A DNA stretch of 64,000 bases from Bacillota bacterium (GCA_023663285.1 JAMPHT010000008.1:1-64000); one strand, 5' to 3'; positions 18,901 to 26,429 are shown, counted from the first letter of the stretch. A program made the numbers and translations. Notes: a model not told the origin generated them from the letters alone.

Positions 18901-19554
18901 AAGCTCCCGCTCCGCCACGGCGTAAGCGCCGTCAGCTCCGGCTGTATCCAGCAGCAGTTCCTCTTCCTGTACCAGAAACTCCACCTTCTGTTTCTTATTT
19001 ACCTGGATCAGAAATTCCTCCATATTCTGTTCCGAGCCCTCGTAGACGGACAGCGCCCGGTAGCTTTCCGCAAACTGTGCGTCACCGCCGGAAAAAATAC
19101 TGTTAAAGCCGGTGGAATAAAAGAGTCTGACTGCCTCCTGCCAGTTGCTCTTGGCAAGATTGGCAAAATGAAACAGGTTCCTCACCGCGCCGATGGAGGA
19201 ATCCAACAGCGTATGCTCTACAGACGCCACGAAGGGGAGGTAATATTCTCCCTGATTGCTGATGACATAAAAGTTCCCTTTTACCACATCCCCTTCCTCC
19301 AGGTTCTCCCCGTGGAAGCAAAACTGGATCTCCACATCACAGCCCACAAACTCCTGCGTCAGACACTCCATCCTAAGATCCGAGGACAATACGCTGCCGT
19401 CGGTGAACTTTCCCCCGGCGGCATAAATGCGGAAGGACCCCTCATAGACCTGGCCCCTGTTCAGAGAGATCTCGATTTTTGCGCAGGAAAAATCAAGAGA
19501 ACCATTCTCATAATCAAAATTTTCCTCCCTAATCTGACTGATCATCTTCTGCAT
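15970..19554 (-). CDS. DUF5717 family giant protein
   Basis: A 1194-residue soluble protein without signal peptide or membrane segment. The first 330 residues are beta-rich and resemble a duplicated immunoglobulin-like part; from about residue 340 to 950 helices dominate with TPR-like spacing (LFQAQLLITEERYNEAGWIL and similar); the C-terminus is again beta-rich. I place it in DUF5717, a family seen in Lachnospiraceae beside DUF5716. ATG at 19552-19554 lies 7 nt after GGAG; an upstream TTG in frame is less likely. It is the first gene of a four-gene operon. Function unknown; the layout suggests a scaffold for the actin-like partner. Confidence 0.7.
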   Translation of the reverse strand: MQKMISQIREENFDYENGSLDFSCAKIEISLNRGQVYEGSFRIYAAGGKFTDGSVLSSDLRMECLTQEFVGCDVEIQFCFHGENLEEGDVVKGNFYVISNQGEYYLPFVASVEHTLLDSSIGAVRNLFHFANLAKSNWQEAVRLFYSTGFNSIFSGGDAQFAESYRALSVYEGSEQNMEEFLIQVNKKQKVEFLVQEEELLLDTAGADGAYAVAERELTIVRNGWGYTRLYVECIGDFLFTEKEVITDDDFLGNRCMLPVFIDGNLCRQGKNYGQVLLYNCLVTLSVPVTVRIGDGSLRNPQEVARKRCTVQLMELYQAFRMKKISTGTWLKETGKLVEKLVAMDENDVSARLFQAQLLITEERYNEAGWILDHVAELLERGAGSDTLRAYYLYLSTLIHRDKKFVDRVTTEVEHIYREDNANWRVAWLLLYLSEEYHKSVTGRWVFLEKQYTAGCSSPILYIEAVALLNSNPALLRRLGPFERQVIWYGAREELLKPEVVGQLLYLTDKVREYSDVLYRTLKKLYEKKNDVRILQQICALLIKGGKTELKYFEWYRLGVENNLRITNLYEYYMMALDLDVPGGIPHEIPKVVLMYFSYQNSLDHEHAACLYDYILRNSDRLKDIYETYRLRMEHFCMEQIGKAHINRQLADIYDRLLKPEMITEQTCEPLSRLLFAHLIRVEDERFRKVYVYQPGNRYPKEYSISGGKVWVSLYGGDYTIVFEDAANNRFVKNAEYTIEKLMLPGKFLKALNDFYVDNPELDLYLCTSEKEGVIKSAESAARARRVAESQQVEDSVKRELMLKLLQYYYETDAVEELDGYLGKITPDMFTAEERGNVIRYIVLRGNLELARQWLNAYGPYFIDVKLLVRLIGPLMEKYSMAEDAVLTASAVYAFSRGKYNSTILKYLALYYRGMTKGLRDLWKAAQSFGLDCYHLCENILVQMLYTGSFVGEKMEIFRYYVSQGAKHEVEEAFLAQCSYDYFVKERVTEKDVFDEIERMYLRGEPVKRICKLAFLKYYAENQAELTEAGAELTGRFLEELLKQRIHLEFFREYRRNGKVIQEMADKTIIEYRAEPHTNVCIHYVLLHENGESDEYSAEYMREVYAGVFFKEFILFFGESLQYYITEERGGDEQLTESGTLQKSDIRGNEAESRYHLVNDIVISKTLEDFDTMDHLLEEYYRKEFLDGRLFELK

Positions 19555-19693
19555 TTGTACTCTCCTGCTCTTTATGTTTCCGCGCAAAAAAATCCCTACG
19601 TTTTATTATACCAAATAATCAAACGCAGGGCAATTTTTTTTCATTCGCTTTACAGTTCCCGACAACAGCTGCATCCGGCAATGGAACGCTTCT

Positions 19694-19837
19694 GACGGAT
19701 GATCATTCCTGCCCGGACACGCTCCCGCTCGGAATGAACAGCGTAACAGTGCTAAGCTCGTGTCGAATTCTATTCGACATAGTACCTCGCTAAGCACTGA
19801 CGTGTTCATACGGTCCGGTCAGAAACGATCATCCGTC
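19694..19837 (-). other. large imperfect inverted repeat with nested stems
   Basis: A 14-nt arm at 19694-19707 pairs with 19824-19837 (13 of 14 match). Inside, GAACA...CGT...CAGTGCTAAGC (to 19757) pairs with GCTAAGCACTG...ACG...TGTTC (from 19789), and the tip is a perfect 8-bp stem TGTCGAAT/ATTCGACA with a TCT loop (19761-19779). The right arm overlaps the last codons and stop of the CPBP protease gene, so the transcript end of that gene folds into it. It could act as a terminator-like or RNA-stability structure, or be a small palindromic mobile repeat. Confidence 0.6.
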
Positions 19838-20688
19838 CGCTTCTTTACGATTCCTCTGACGCAGAGCGCCCCCAGGGCTGCGGCCGCCACCATGACCACC
19901 GCCAGGATCGCCGCCGCTCCGCCCTCCGAAATATCTTCCGGGAACAAGTTGTAAAAGGGCTCCACCAGGACGCTGGAGAGATTCATGGACGCGTGGAGCA
20001 GCATACAGAGCCAGATATTCTTGAACTGTCTGTACACCAGCCCCAGGAGCAGCCCCAGCACAAAGGCATAGGCCCCCTGTATCAGATTGCCGTGCAGGAT
20101 ACCGAAGGCCAGAGCCTGCACAATATTCGCCACCCAGAAATTAGGGCTGATCTTCCCCGCCAGCCGAAGGATAACGCCCCGGCACACCAATTCCTCGCTT
20201 AGGGGCGCAAGCAGCGCCGTGGAGATCAGCGTCAGAAGGGTGAACTCCGTGATCCCCGCCAGCTCCATCAGCTCCTCATACTCCTGCAGAGCCTCTGGCG
20301 CAGCTATCTGGACCAGAGAGAGAATACCGCTGGTGGCAAACTGTGCCGCCACCCCCAGCAGAACTATCAGCAGCAGTTTAAGAGCTGTGGGCTTTTCCGT
20401 GCCTTCCGGCCTTTTTTTCCTGCCCCAGGCAAAGTAATACCAGAGGCCGAATACCAGCGCTGCAGCTATCTGGCTTACGATCAGTATGGGCACGATATTT
20501 TCATAGTACTGCTCCATCACAATGACCTGCATGGCGTCGGCGCTCATTTCCACCGGCGTATTCAGCATGACGCCCACCGTCATCACCACCATGATCACCA
20601 TGGCGCAGCCTAACTGGATCGCGAAAAATGCCAGCACCGGCAGCATCGACACTATGAACCAGCCAATCTTTTTCATTACGTTTTTCAT
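19819..20688 (-). CDS. CPBP family intramembrane metalloprotease
   Basis: A 289-residue polytopic protein with about seven membrane segments. The conserved motifs are EELVCRG (EExxxR, about residue 165), FGILHGN and LHASMN, which supply the glutamates and histidines of the CAAX-protease/bacteriocin-processing (Abi) family. The substrate is unknown; relatives process prenylated proteins or peptides, or give bacteriocin immunity. The ATG follows GAGGGGG. The gene is 104 bp downstream of an ABC permease gene and may share its transcript. Confidence 0.85.
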   Translation of the reverse strand: MKNVMKKIGWFIVSMLPVLAFFAIQLGCAMVIMVVMTVGVMLNTPVEMSADAMQVIVMEQYYENIVPILIVSQIAAALVFGLWYYFAWGRKKRPEGTEKPTALKLLLIVLLGVAAQFATSGILSLVQIAAPEALQEYEELMELAGITEFTLLTLISTALLAPLSEELVCRGVILRLAGKISPNFWVANIVQALAFGILHGNLIQGAYAFVLGLLLGLVYRQFKNIWLCMLLHASMNLSSVLVEPFYNLFPEDISEGGAAAILAVVMVAAAALGALCVRGIVKKRTDDRF

Positions 20689-20792
20689 CGGTAATCCCCC
20701 TCGTTTCTTTGATTCCCACAGGCAACGAGCCGGGCGGATGCGTTGACGCCGTCTCGGTCCCGCCCGTTTCGTTCTCGCGGAGCTTCAACACA

Positions 20793-21683
20793 TCACTCCA
20801 TGTTCAGCTTTCTGGTATTCACCAGCCAGGACGCCAGGTACAGCAGCCCCGCAAACAGCACGCTGAGCACAAAGCTGATGACCAGATTTGTGTTGAGATA
20901 GCTGCCTACCACAGCGGCGGAATGATGGTTCCCCATTGCATAGATATTGGTGACAATACCCTCTATGACGGAGCTGAATATCCCCTTGACCATACTGACG
21001 CCGATATAGCTTACGATGGCCATCAGCACTCTGTGCTTGGTAAAGAGCTGGCCCATGGAGATAGCGCCGAACAGTGTCATGATACTGGTAAAGGAGCCGA
21101 GGACCAGGGAAACCACCATGTATATGAAATAGGCCCGGAAATTCATACCCAGCTCATCCTCAAACACCTCAAATATCTCCCTGATTTCATCATCATACAC
21201 GTTCCGGGCCTCCCACCAGAAATCGGAGAGAGAATACCCGTTGGGCAGCAGAGCGCTTATCATAAATGCAAAGAGCGCAAATACCGACACAATGATGCCC
21301 AGGGAAACGATCAGGCTCCAGATTCCGCTGATAAAAGTCTTTGCAAACAGCAGCTTTCCCTCCGTCACCGGAAGAGTATGGGTCAGATAACCCTCGTCCG
21401 TGTACATGGTCCTGTAGAAACGCACCCCCAGATAGGCAATGATACCGATAGCCACCGCCGCCAGCATGATGGCATAGAGTATCAGCGTGAATACGCTTAC
21501 AAGATTCAAAACACTCGCACCAAAGCTGTCCTGAGAATAATAGGTCTCGCTGGACAGTTCCCTCCACATGGGAGACTGAAAGGCAAGCCAGCCCAAAAAG
21601 GTGACTCCCGCCAGCACGATCAGCATCAGACAGCCGATCCTGTATGTTCCCTTCCATTCGTTCTTCAACACTTTTCCTAACAT
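20793..21683 (-). CDS. ABC transporter permease subunit (YtrC/D-like)
   Basis: A 296-residue membrane protein with about six hydrophobic segments, the first beginning at residue 17 (IGCLMLIVLAGVTFLGWL) and the last near residue 270. The EGYLTHTLPVTEGKLLFAK segment is typical of the ABC-2 type permeases that pair with YtrB-like ATPases. It overlaps the ATPase gene by 7 bp, so both are translated from one mRNA. The transported compound is unknown; this operon type is often induced by cell-wall stress. Confidence 0.8.
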   Translation of the reverse strand: MLGKVLKNEWKGTYRIGCLMLIVLAGVTFLGWLAFQSPMWRELSSETYYSQDSFGASVLNLVSVFTLILYAIMLAAVAIGIIAYLGVRFYRTMYTDEGYLTHTLPVTEGKLLFAKTFISGIWSLIVSLGIIVSVFALFAFMISALLPNGYSLSDFWWEARNVYDDEIREIFEVFEDELGMNFRAYFIYMVVSLVLGSFTSIMTLFGAISMGQLFTKHRVLMAIVSYIGVSMVKGIFSSVIEGIVTNIYAMGNHHSAAVVGSYLNTNLVISFVLSVLFAGLLYLASWLVNTRKLNME

Positions 21684-22378
21684 GCGAACACCTCCCTGAA
21701 ATATGCGTCCACGGACTTGCCGTGCTGCTCCCTGATATTGTCTACGGAGGTATAGAGGGCCAGATGTCCGTAGCGCATGAAGATCACCTCGTCCAGCACC
21801 TGCTCGATGTCCCCGATCAGATGAGTGGATATGATAACGGTTGCGTCCTGATTATAATTATTGATGATAGTACGCAGGATATAATCCCTTGCCGCCGGAT
21901 CCACCCCCGCAATGGGCTCATCCAGCACATACAGATCCGCATTGCGGCTCATGACCAGGATCAGCTGCACCTTCTCCTTGTTGCCCTTGGACAGGGTCTT
22001 TAGCTTTACGGAAGGATCAATGTTAAGGCTGTGGAGCATCTCCAGCGCCTTTTCCTTTGAAAAATCCGCATAAAAATCGCAGAAGTAATCCAGTATCTGG
22101 CCGATCTTCTGTCCGCCCGACAGATAGGTACGGTCCGGCAGATACGCCACATGGGCTTTGGTCTCCGTCCCCACATACTGTCCGTTGATCTTGATGCTTC
22201 CCTGCGTAGGGGTCAGAAGCCCGTTCATCATTTTGATCAGGGTGGTCTTACCGCTGCCGTTTGGCCCTAAAAGACCGATGATCTTTCCCTTCGGAAGGGT
22301 CAGCGTGATGTTGTTCACTGCAATGTTTTTTGAATCGTAGGATTTCGTCACTCCTACCAGCTCTACCAGTTCATTCAT
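21677..22378 (-). CDS. ABC transporter ATP-binding protein (YtrB-like)
   Basis: A 233-residue ATPase with Walker A (GLLGPNGSGKTTLIK), signature (LSKGNKEKVQLI), Walker B with the catalytic Glu (LYVLDEPIAGVD) and the H-loop (VIISTHLIGD). Its length and the short C-terminal extension fit ABC-2 type exporters. It overlaps the upstream GntR regulator gene by 4 bp (ATGA) and the downstream permease by 7 bp, giving the common GntR-ATPase-permease unit. Confidence 0.92.
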   Translation of the reverse strand: MNELVELVGVTKSYDSKNIAVNNITLTLPKGKIIGLLGPNGSGKTTLIKMMNGLLTPTQGSIKINGQYVGTETKAHVAYLPDRTYLSGGQKIGQILDYFCDFYADFSKEKALEMLHSLNIDPSVKLKTLSKGNKEKVQLILVMSRNADLYVLDEPIAGVDPAARDYILRTIINNYNQDATVIISTHLIGDIEQVLDEVIFMRYGHLALYTSVDNIREQHGKSVDAYFREVFAC

Positions 22379-22761
22379 TTCTGTTCTCCCTCATTATTAT
22401 GCATAAAGTGTTTTTGGTTCAGCAACTCCACCGTCTCTGCCCCCTCATAGCCAAGCTCCTTCATCCTGGCGAAAAAGCTATCCACCTGGGCCTGGGCCAG
22501 GCTCGCTCTGATGTCCTTTATCCGCTGCCCGTCCTCGGTGACATTTCTGCCGTTGGTCCGCTGCGTCACGATCAGCCCGCTTCTCTCCAGCTCTGCAAAC
22601 GCCTTCTGCATCGTGTTGGGATTCACCGACGCTTCCGCCGCCAGATCCCTGACGCTGGGAAGCTTCCCTCCCGGCGGGTACTGCCCCGACACGATCTGCA
22701 TCTGGATCCTGTCCACAAGCTGCGCGTAGATCGGTCTGTCATTATCCAGTTTCCATGCCAT
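22375..22761 (-). CDS. GntR family transcriptional regulator (YtrA subfamily)
   Basis: A 128-residue repressor: winged helix-turn-helix at about residues 10-75 (IYAQLVDRIQMQIVSG, PGGKLPSVRDLA, VNPNTMQKAFAELE), then a short helical dimerisation tail of about 50 residues, the YtrA arrangement. Two ATGs in frame: the one at 22761 is 8 nt from AAGGA, the one at 22767 only 2 nt, so 22761 is chosen. A 36-bp palindrome lies directly upstream and probably is its operator, so the operon would be self-repressed. Confidence 0.88.
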   Translation of the reverse strand: MAWKLDNDRPIYAQLVDRIQMQIVSGQYPPGGKLPSVRDLAAEASVNPNTMQKAFAELERSGLIVTQRTNGRNVTEDGQRIKDIRASLAQAQVDSFFARMKELGYEGAETVELLNQKHFMHNNEGEQK

Positions 22762-22776
22762 TTTCATCGTCCTTTC

Positions 22777-22812
22777 TGTATTTTTGTATTAAGTTCTTAA
22801 TACAAAAATACA
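22777..22812. promoter_or_regulatory. perfect 36-bp palindrome, probable operator of the GntR/ABC operon
   Basis: The left half TGTATTTTTGTATTAAGT is the exact reverse complement of the right half, with no mismatch in 36 bp; the core is GTATTAAG-TT-CTTAATAC. It lies 16 bp before the GntR start codon and extends to 87 bp before the SpoIID-like gene on the other strand. YtrA-type repressors bind AT-rich inverted repeats of this kind overlapping their own promoter. The binding protein is inferred from position. Confidence 0.75.
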
Positions 22813-22898
22813 CCATGTCAGATAATTCGTCAAGTACTTTTTGCACTTTTTTTCAAAACGGGCATATAAATACCATAACAAATCCTTTGAGGTTCCAT

Positions 22899-23633
22899 AT
22901 GTCCAATATAAATCTACGTTCCGCAAACACCCCGGCGCCTGAGCTGACTGCTTCTCAGGAGCCGGATACAAGCGCCGGCACACTGAAGATCAGTGTCATC
23001 TCCACCATAGGGCTGGTCCCCGTAGAAAATGCCACTGTCACCGTCTCCTACACCGGCGATCCGGAAAACCCTCTGGAAGTACTTACCACCGACAGCTCCG
23101 GACAGACTCCCACCATAGAGCTGGCCGCACCTCCCATTGAGCTTTCCCTGAACCCGGACGCATCCGAGCAGCCATACTCCGAATACAATATATCCGTCAC
23201 CGCCGAAGGATATGAGCCCGTTTATGTATCCGGCTCCGAGATCCTGGCGGATGAGCTGTCCCTGCAGGTCATCCGCATGGACCCCCTTGCCGCCGCAGAC
23301 GAGGCGGAAAAAGTGGTCACCATCCCCGCCCACACTCTCTGGGGAGAATACCCGCCGAAAATACCGGAGGACGAGATCAAGCCCATGGCGGAAACAGGGG
23401 AGATCGTATTGAGCCGTGTGGTCATACCGGAGTACGTCATTGTCCATGACGGCGCTCCCGGAGACCCCACCGCCCCCAACTACTGGGTCCGCTACCGGGA
23501 CTATATCAAGAATGTGGCCTCCTGCGAAATATACTCCACCTGGCCTGAAAGCGCCATCTATGCCAATGTGCTCGCCATCCAGTCCTTTACCCTGAACCGG
23601 GTATATACGGAGTGGTACCGGAATCACCACTGA
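22899..23633 (+). CDS. SpoIID/LytB-peptidoglycan-binding protein, 5' part (gene split by mobile element)
   Basis: Codes for the first about 241 residues of a protein cut by the recombinase element; the last native codon is at the GGTACCG repeat and the frame then stops at 23631-23633 inside the element. The first 100 residues form a beta-rich domain resembling a carboxypeptidase-regulatory/Ig-like fold (LKISVISTIGLVPVENATVTV). From residue about 200 a SpoIID-type domain begins (YIKNVASCEIYSTWPESAIY, then LAIQSFTLNRVYTEWYR). There is no signal peptide. The start ATG at 22899 has GAGG 6 nt upstream. The other half lies at 26430-27013. Rejoined, the product would have 432 residues. SpoIID-like proteins act on cortex or cell-wall peptidoglycan. 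Confidence 0.8.
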   Translation: MSNINLRSANTPAPELTASQEPDTSAGTLKISVISTIGLVPVENATVTVSYTGDPENPLEVLTTDSSGQTPTIELAAPPIELSLNPDASEQPYSEYNISVTAEGYEPVYVSGSEILADELSLQVIRMDPLAAADEAEKVVTIPAHTLWGEYPPKIPEDEIKPMAETGEIVLSRVVIPEYVIVHDGAPGDPTAPNYWVRYRDYIKNVASCEIYSTWPESAIYANVLAIQSFTLNRVYTEWYRNHH

Positions 23634-25260
23634 TTCGGGGTAGGAAGTCATTCAGATTGATTTTAAAACGCACTACAATCTGTTCGTTGGTCACATCAAT
23701 TCTTTCTATCAGCTTATTTACAAGAACTCTCTGGGTCTCTCTGTCGGCGTCTCTGAATATCTGCTGCCAGGTTTTCCATTCATCCGCTGTGACCCTGACC
23801 TCTTTTAATGCTTCCCGTTTTTCCTGCAGCAGCCGTTCCTCTTCCGCCTTCTTTTCTTTCCGTTTATGAATGGCATCCATCAATTCCGTCAGGGATAGCG
23901 CATAATCTCCTGTCATTGCTTCGGGAATATGCTCTTCCATAGTTTCAATTCCCTGTATGGTCTTTGCAAGCCCTTTCTGCAGCTTTGCTATCTCCGCTTC
24001 CTGCTTCTTCTTTTCCTTATTCTGGCTCTGTTCTATTATATCAAAAATGTTTTCATTCTCCTGCAAACGTCCAATATATTCTGTCAGACACTCAAATACT
24101 ATCTTTTCCACCCAGTCAGCGCGGAACTGTTTCACTTTATTATGGGGGATTCCACTTTGTGCAGACTGGCAGCGATAAATAGGGGTTTTGCTGGTTCTCT
24201 TTTCGCCTGTTTCTTTTATTATCCAATAATTATATTTACTTCCGTTTGTCATTTTTCTGCCGCAATAACCACAGTGAATCACGTCTATGAGCGATAACAT
24301 ACCGTCGTTCCTCCTTATTACAGTTACATTTTCATGTTCCAGCGTTTTTACGTACTCATCAGACCTACACTTTCGCTTATCCTGTGTCCTGTCCCACATT
24401 TCACCGCTGATGATTTGTATGCTTTCATCAGGACTGTTTGACTTTATCCAGTCCTTGCTATCCAGTCTATGGAGCTTTCCGTCTTGCCGTTCACGGCGTT
24501 TGTATGCCACATGACCCGCGTAAACAGGGTTTGTCAGGATGCTTGTAATAGTGCCGGCTTTCCATGTGTCCTTGGGCGCTTTGCTTTTATAATAATCATC
24601 TTCGTTCAGCAATCTGGCTATTTTGGTCGAGCCAAATTCCTGATTAAGTGATAAATCATAGATATGTTTTACCACTTCTGCCTGTTCTGGAATAATTTCA
24701 AGATGATGCAAGGCTCTCCCGTGCTTGCTCAATTCTCCTGATAATTCTAATTTATAGCCATACGGAGCCGCCCCGCCCATAAATTTTCCCTGCTGGACCA
24801 ATTTCCAGGCAGTGTCCCTGACCCTCATTCCCGTATCAGAGCTGCTTTTCTGGGCATTGCCATATCGAAGCGCTAACATTATCTGACCCATCATATCTTC
24901 GACTTCAGGGGTAATACAGCCATCCTTGACCGTATAAATATCCACTCCTGCATTCTTTAAAGCCATAACATATGGCCCAATTTCCCACATTCTGCGTCCT
25001 ACACGGTCATCCTTATATGCCACCAGAATATCATATTCTGAATTTTGTGCATCCCGCAGCGCCTCCTGAAGGACATCTCTGTCTGCCACCGCATTTTTGT
25101 AGCCACTGTTACTTCCCTCAAAATATTCCTTTGTATCCAATACCCAATCATCCTGCCTACCCACATACTCTGCTACTAATTGCCGCTGTACAGACAAATC
25201 TCCATCCGCTTCCAATTGCTGATTAGAACTTACTCTTAATAACATCCGCACTCTCTTCAT
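23587..25260 (-). CDS. large serine recombinase (resolvase/recombinase/zinc-ribbon)
   Basis: A 557-residue site-specific recombinase. The N-terminal resolvase domain has the catalytic serine in LLRVSSNQQ (S10 or S11) and VAYKDDRVGRR, which holds the active-site arginines; the central recombinase domain has GGAAPYGYKL and SILTNPVYAGHVAYKR; a zinc ribbon follows (IHCGYCGRKM, with YRCQSAQSG) and then a long coiled coil (about residues 430-500) as in Bxb1/phiC31-type enzymes. It probably inserts and excises the surrounding element. The last eight residues (TPYIPGSG) are coded by host-gene DNA beyond attL; the native tail lies at the other element end. Upstream it overlaps a 58-residue ORF by ATGA. 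Confidence 0.93.
   Translation of the reverse strand: MKRVRMLLRVSSNQQLEADGDLSVQRQLVAEYVGRQDDWVLDTKEYFEGSNSGYKNAVADRDVLQEALRDAQNSEYDILVAYKDDRVGRRMWEIGPYVMALKNAGVDIYTVKDGCITPEVEDMMGQIMLALRYGNAQKSSSDTGMRVRDTAWKLVQQGKFMGGAAPYGYKLELSGELSKHGRALHHLEIIPEQAEVVKHIYDLSLNQEFGSTKIARLLNEDDYYKSKAPKDTWKAGTITSILTNPVYAGHVAYKRRERQDGKLHRLDSKDWIKSNSPDESIQIISGEMWDRTQDKRKCRSDEYVKTLEHENVTVIRRNDGMLSLIDVIHCGYCGRKMTNGSKYNYWIIKETGEKRTSKTPIYRCQSAQSGIPHNKVKQFRADWVEKIVFECLTEYIGRLQENENIFDIIEQSQNKEKKKQEAEIAKLQKGLAKTIQGIETMEEHIPEAMTGDYALSLTELMDAIHKRKEKKAEEERLLQEKREALKEVRVTADEWKTWQQIFRDADRETQRVLVNKLIERIDVTNEQIVVRFKINLNDFLPRISGDSGTTPYIPGSG
23614..23636. repeat. attL of the recombinase element
   Basis: Contains the 7-bp shared core (23614-23620) followed by GAATCACCACTGATTC, which is the inverted counterpart of the sequence inside the right end. 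The centre of symmetry of the joined ends falls on GT at 23615-23616, the likely crossover dinucleotide. Confidence 0.8.
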
Positions 25261-25433
25261 AAAAAATCACTCTTCCTTTTTTTCATCTGTTTATGCAATT
25301 CCATTTTCAGAATCTCTTTCACTTCTTCAATATGCGTTGTTCTGCCAGTTTCTTCCGGAAATTGCAAAATCACATGAACTTTTTTGTTCTTATATTCCAT
25401 TTCTTTTTCTATTTCTTTCATAGACTGCCCCAC
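25257..25433 (-). CDS. 58-residue ORF preceding the recombinase, function unknown
   Basis: A short frame, GTG-initiated at 25433 with AAAGGA 7 nt upstream, ending in a TGA that overlaps the recombinase ATG (ATGA). The product is charged and helical: it starts MGQSMKEIEKEMEYKNKK, has VHVILQFPEETGRT, and ends in a basic KQMKKRKSDFL. The tight coupling and coding-like composition argue that it is real. A DNA-binding accessory or directionality factor is possible on size, charge and position only. An internal ATG at 25421 is an alternative start. Confidence 0.65.
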   Translation of the reverse strand: MGQSMKEIEKEMEYKNKKVHVILQFPEETGRTTHIEEVKEILKMELHKQMKKRKSDFL

Positions 25434-25546
25434 AGCAATATCCTTTACATTAAATCATATGTGCTAAAGTGTTGAATTTTTAATGACTTTTACCACTTTG
25501 TCTGTTATAATGATAAAAAAGCTATAAGTGCAGGGAGGTTGATTAC

Positions 25547-25777
25547 ATGAGACTGACACGGCAGCAGATGGCAGAAAAGTATCCTGACAGGTATTTGGGG
25601 ATTACAGATATACAATATGAAAACAACGATGGTGTAACAATAGAGTCGGCAGAAATCGTTTACACAGATAAATCAGAAGAAGAACTGCTTACTTTGCAGA
25701 TATCAGGAACAGAAGACATTATGTGCTGGTATACCACGGGAAGTAAAGTAAACGTAGGAGTTATGACTTTATGCTGA
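25547..25777 (+). CDS. 76-residue protein of the mobile element, function unknown
   Basis: Starts at an ATG 7 nt after GGGAGG. The sequence MRLTRQQMAEKYPDRYLGI suggests a small N-terminal helix followed by beta strands (YENNDGVTIESAEIVYTD). It ends by overlapping the retropepsin-like gene by 7 bp, so both are probably translated together. Proteins of this type stand before aspartic-protease genes in similar small elements, as far as I recall; no motif defines a function. Confidence 0.7.
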   Translation: MRLTRQQMAEKYPDRYLGITDIQYENNDGVTIESAEIVYTDKSEEELLTLQISGTEDIMCWYTTGSKVNVGVMTLC

Positions 25778-26259
25778 CAGAAGAAATATACAATCTGGAT
25801 AAAAAAGAAAACAGTCCTGTCATTGTACTGCCTTGGTTCTATAACTGCAGAGTTTTGGTTGACACAGGCTCAACAATGCCTATGTGGTTAAAAAGCATTG
25901 TGCCGTTAAAAATCAAAGGCGCAGTAAAGCAGGACAGACAGTTGGAATTAAACGGCGTTGGCGGCAAAACATCAGGAGATTTGTATAAGGTAAATTTTGA
26001 CTTTGGAAATATTCACTTTAAGGACTTGCCCATTGTACACAAAGAAATAAAAGTTGCCGACGCTTATATGATATTACCTGCAACCTTATTTGAAGGTATG
26101 ATTTATGAGATTAACAATATAGAGCATACCTTTAAAGTAAAGGTTGACAACAAAAGCTATTACAGACAATTTAAGATAAAGGATAATCACGGCGTTCCAT
26201 ATGTATATTTGGCTAATACATATGAAACAGAAGAAGAATATGATTCCTATATCACTTAA
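25771..26259 (+). CDS. retropepsin-like aspartic protease
   Basis: A 162-residue protein with the aspartic-protease active-site motif LVDTGSTMPMW (DTGS, Asp about residue 31) and a following flap-like region (LELNGVGGKTSG) and hydrophobic-hydrophobic-Gly turn equivalents (MILPATLFEGM), the clan AA layout of a single-lobe, dimeric retropepsin. No signal peptide or membrane segment, so it should be cytosolic. It overlaps the 76-residue ORF. The target is unknown; processing of the partner, the recombinase or a host regulator are all open. Confidence 0.7.
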   Translation: MLTEEIYNLDKKENSPVIVLPWFYNCRVLVDTGSTMPMWLKSIVPLKIKGAVKQDRQLELNGVGGKTSGDLYKVNFDFGNIHFKDLPIVHKEIKVADAYMILPATLFEGMIYEINNIEHTFKVKVDNKSYYRQFKIKDNHGVPYVYLANTYETEEEYDSYIT

Positions 26260-26321
26260 ACTGACAGATTCAGGCAGACAAATATGAAAATGTTCTTATT
26301 TGCCTGCCTGCACAATACCCA

Positions 26322-26429
26322 TTATATTATTTTTTTCTCTATTATTTCATATGCCTCTTTCCCCTTTAGTTTGATTACCAGCTCGTCCAATATAAGCTCT
26401 CTGCAACCACGAATCAGTGATGGTTTCGG
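26322..26429 (-). other. separated C-terminal tail of the recombinase reading frame
   Basis: When the two element ends are joined as in the excised circle, the recombinase frame crosses the core without interruption and stays open for 35 codons here, ending with TAA at 26322-26324. The tail reads PKPSLIRGCRELILDELV and continues in a basic, amphipathic helix. In the integrated state this piece has no start of its own. Coding use is inferred from the open frame and helix-like composition. Confidence 0.55.
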
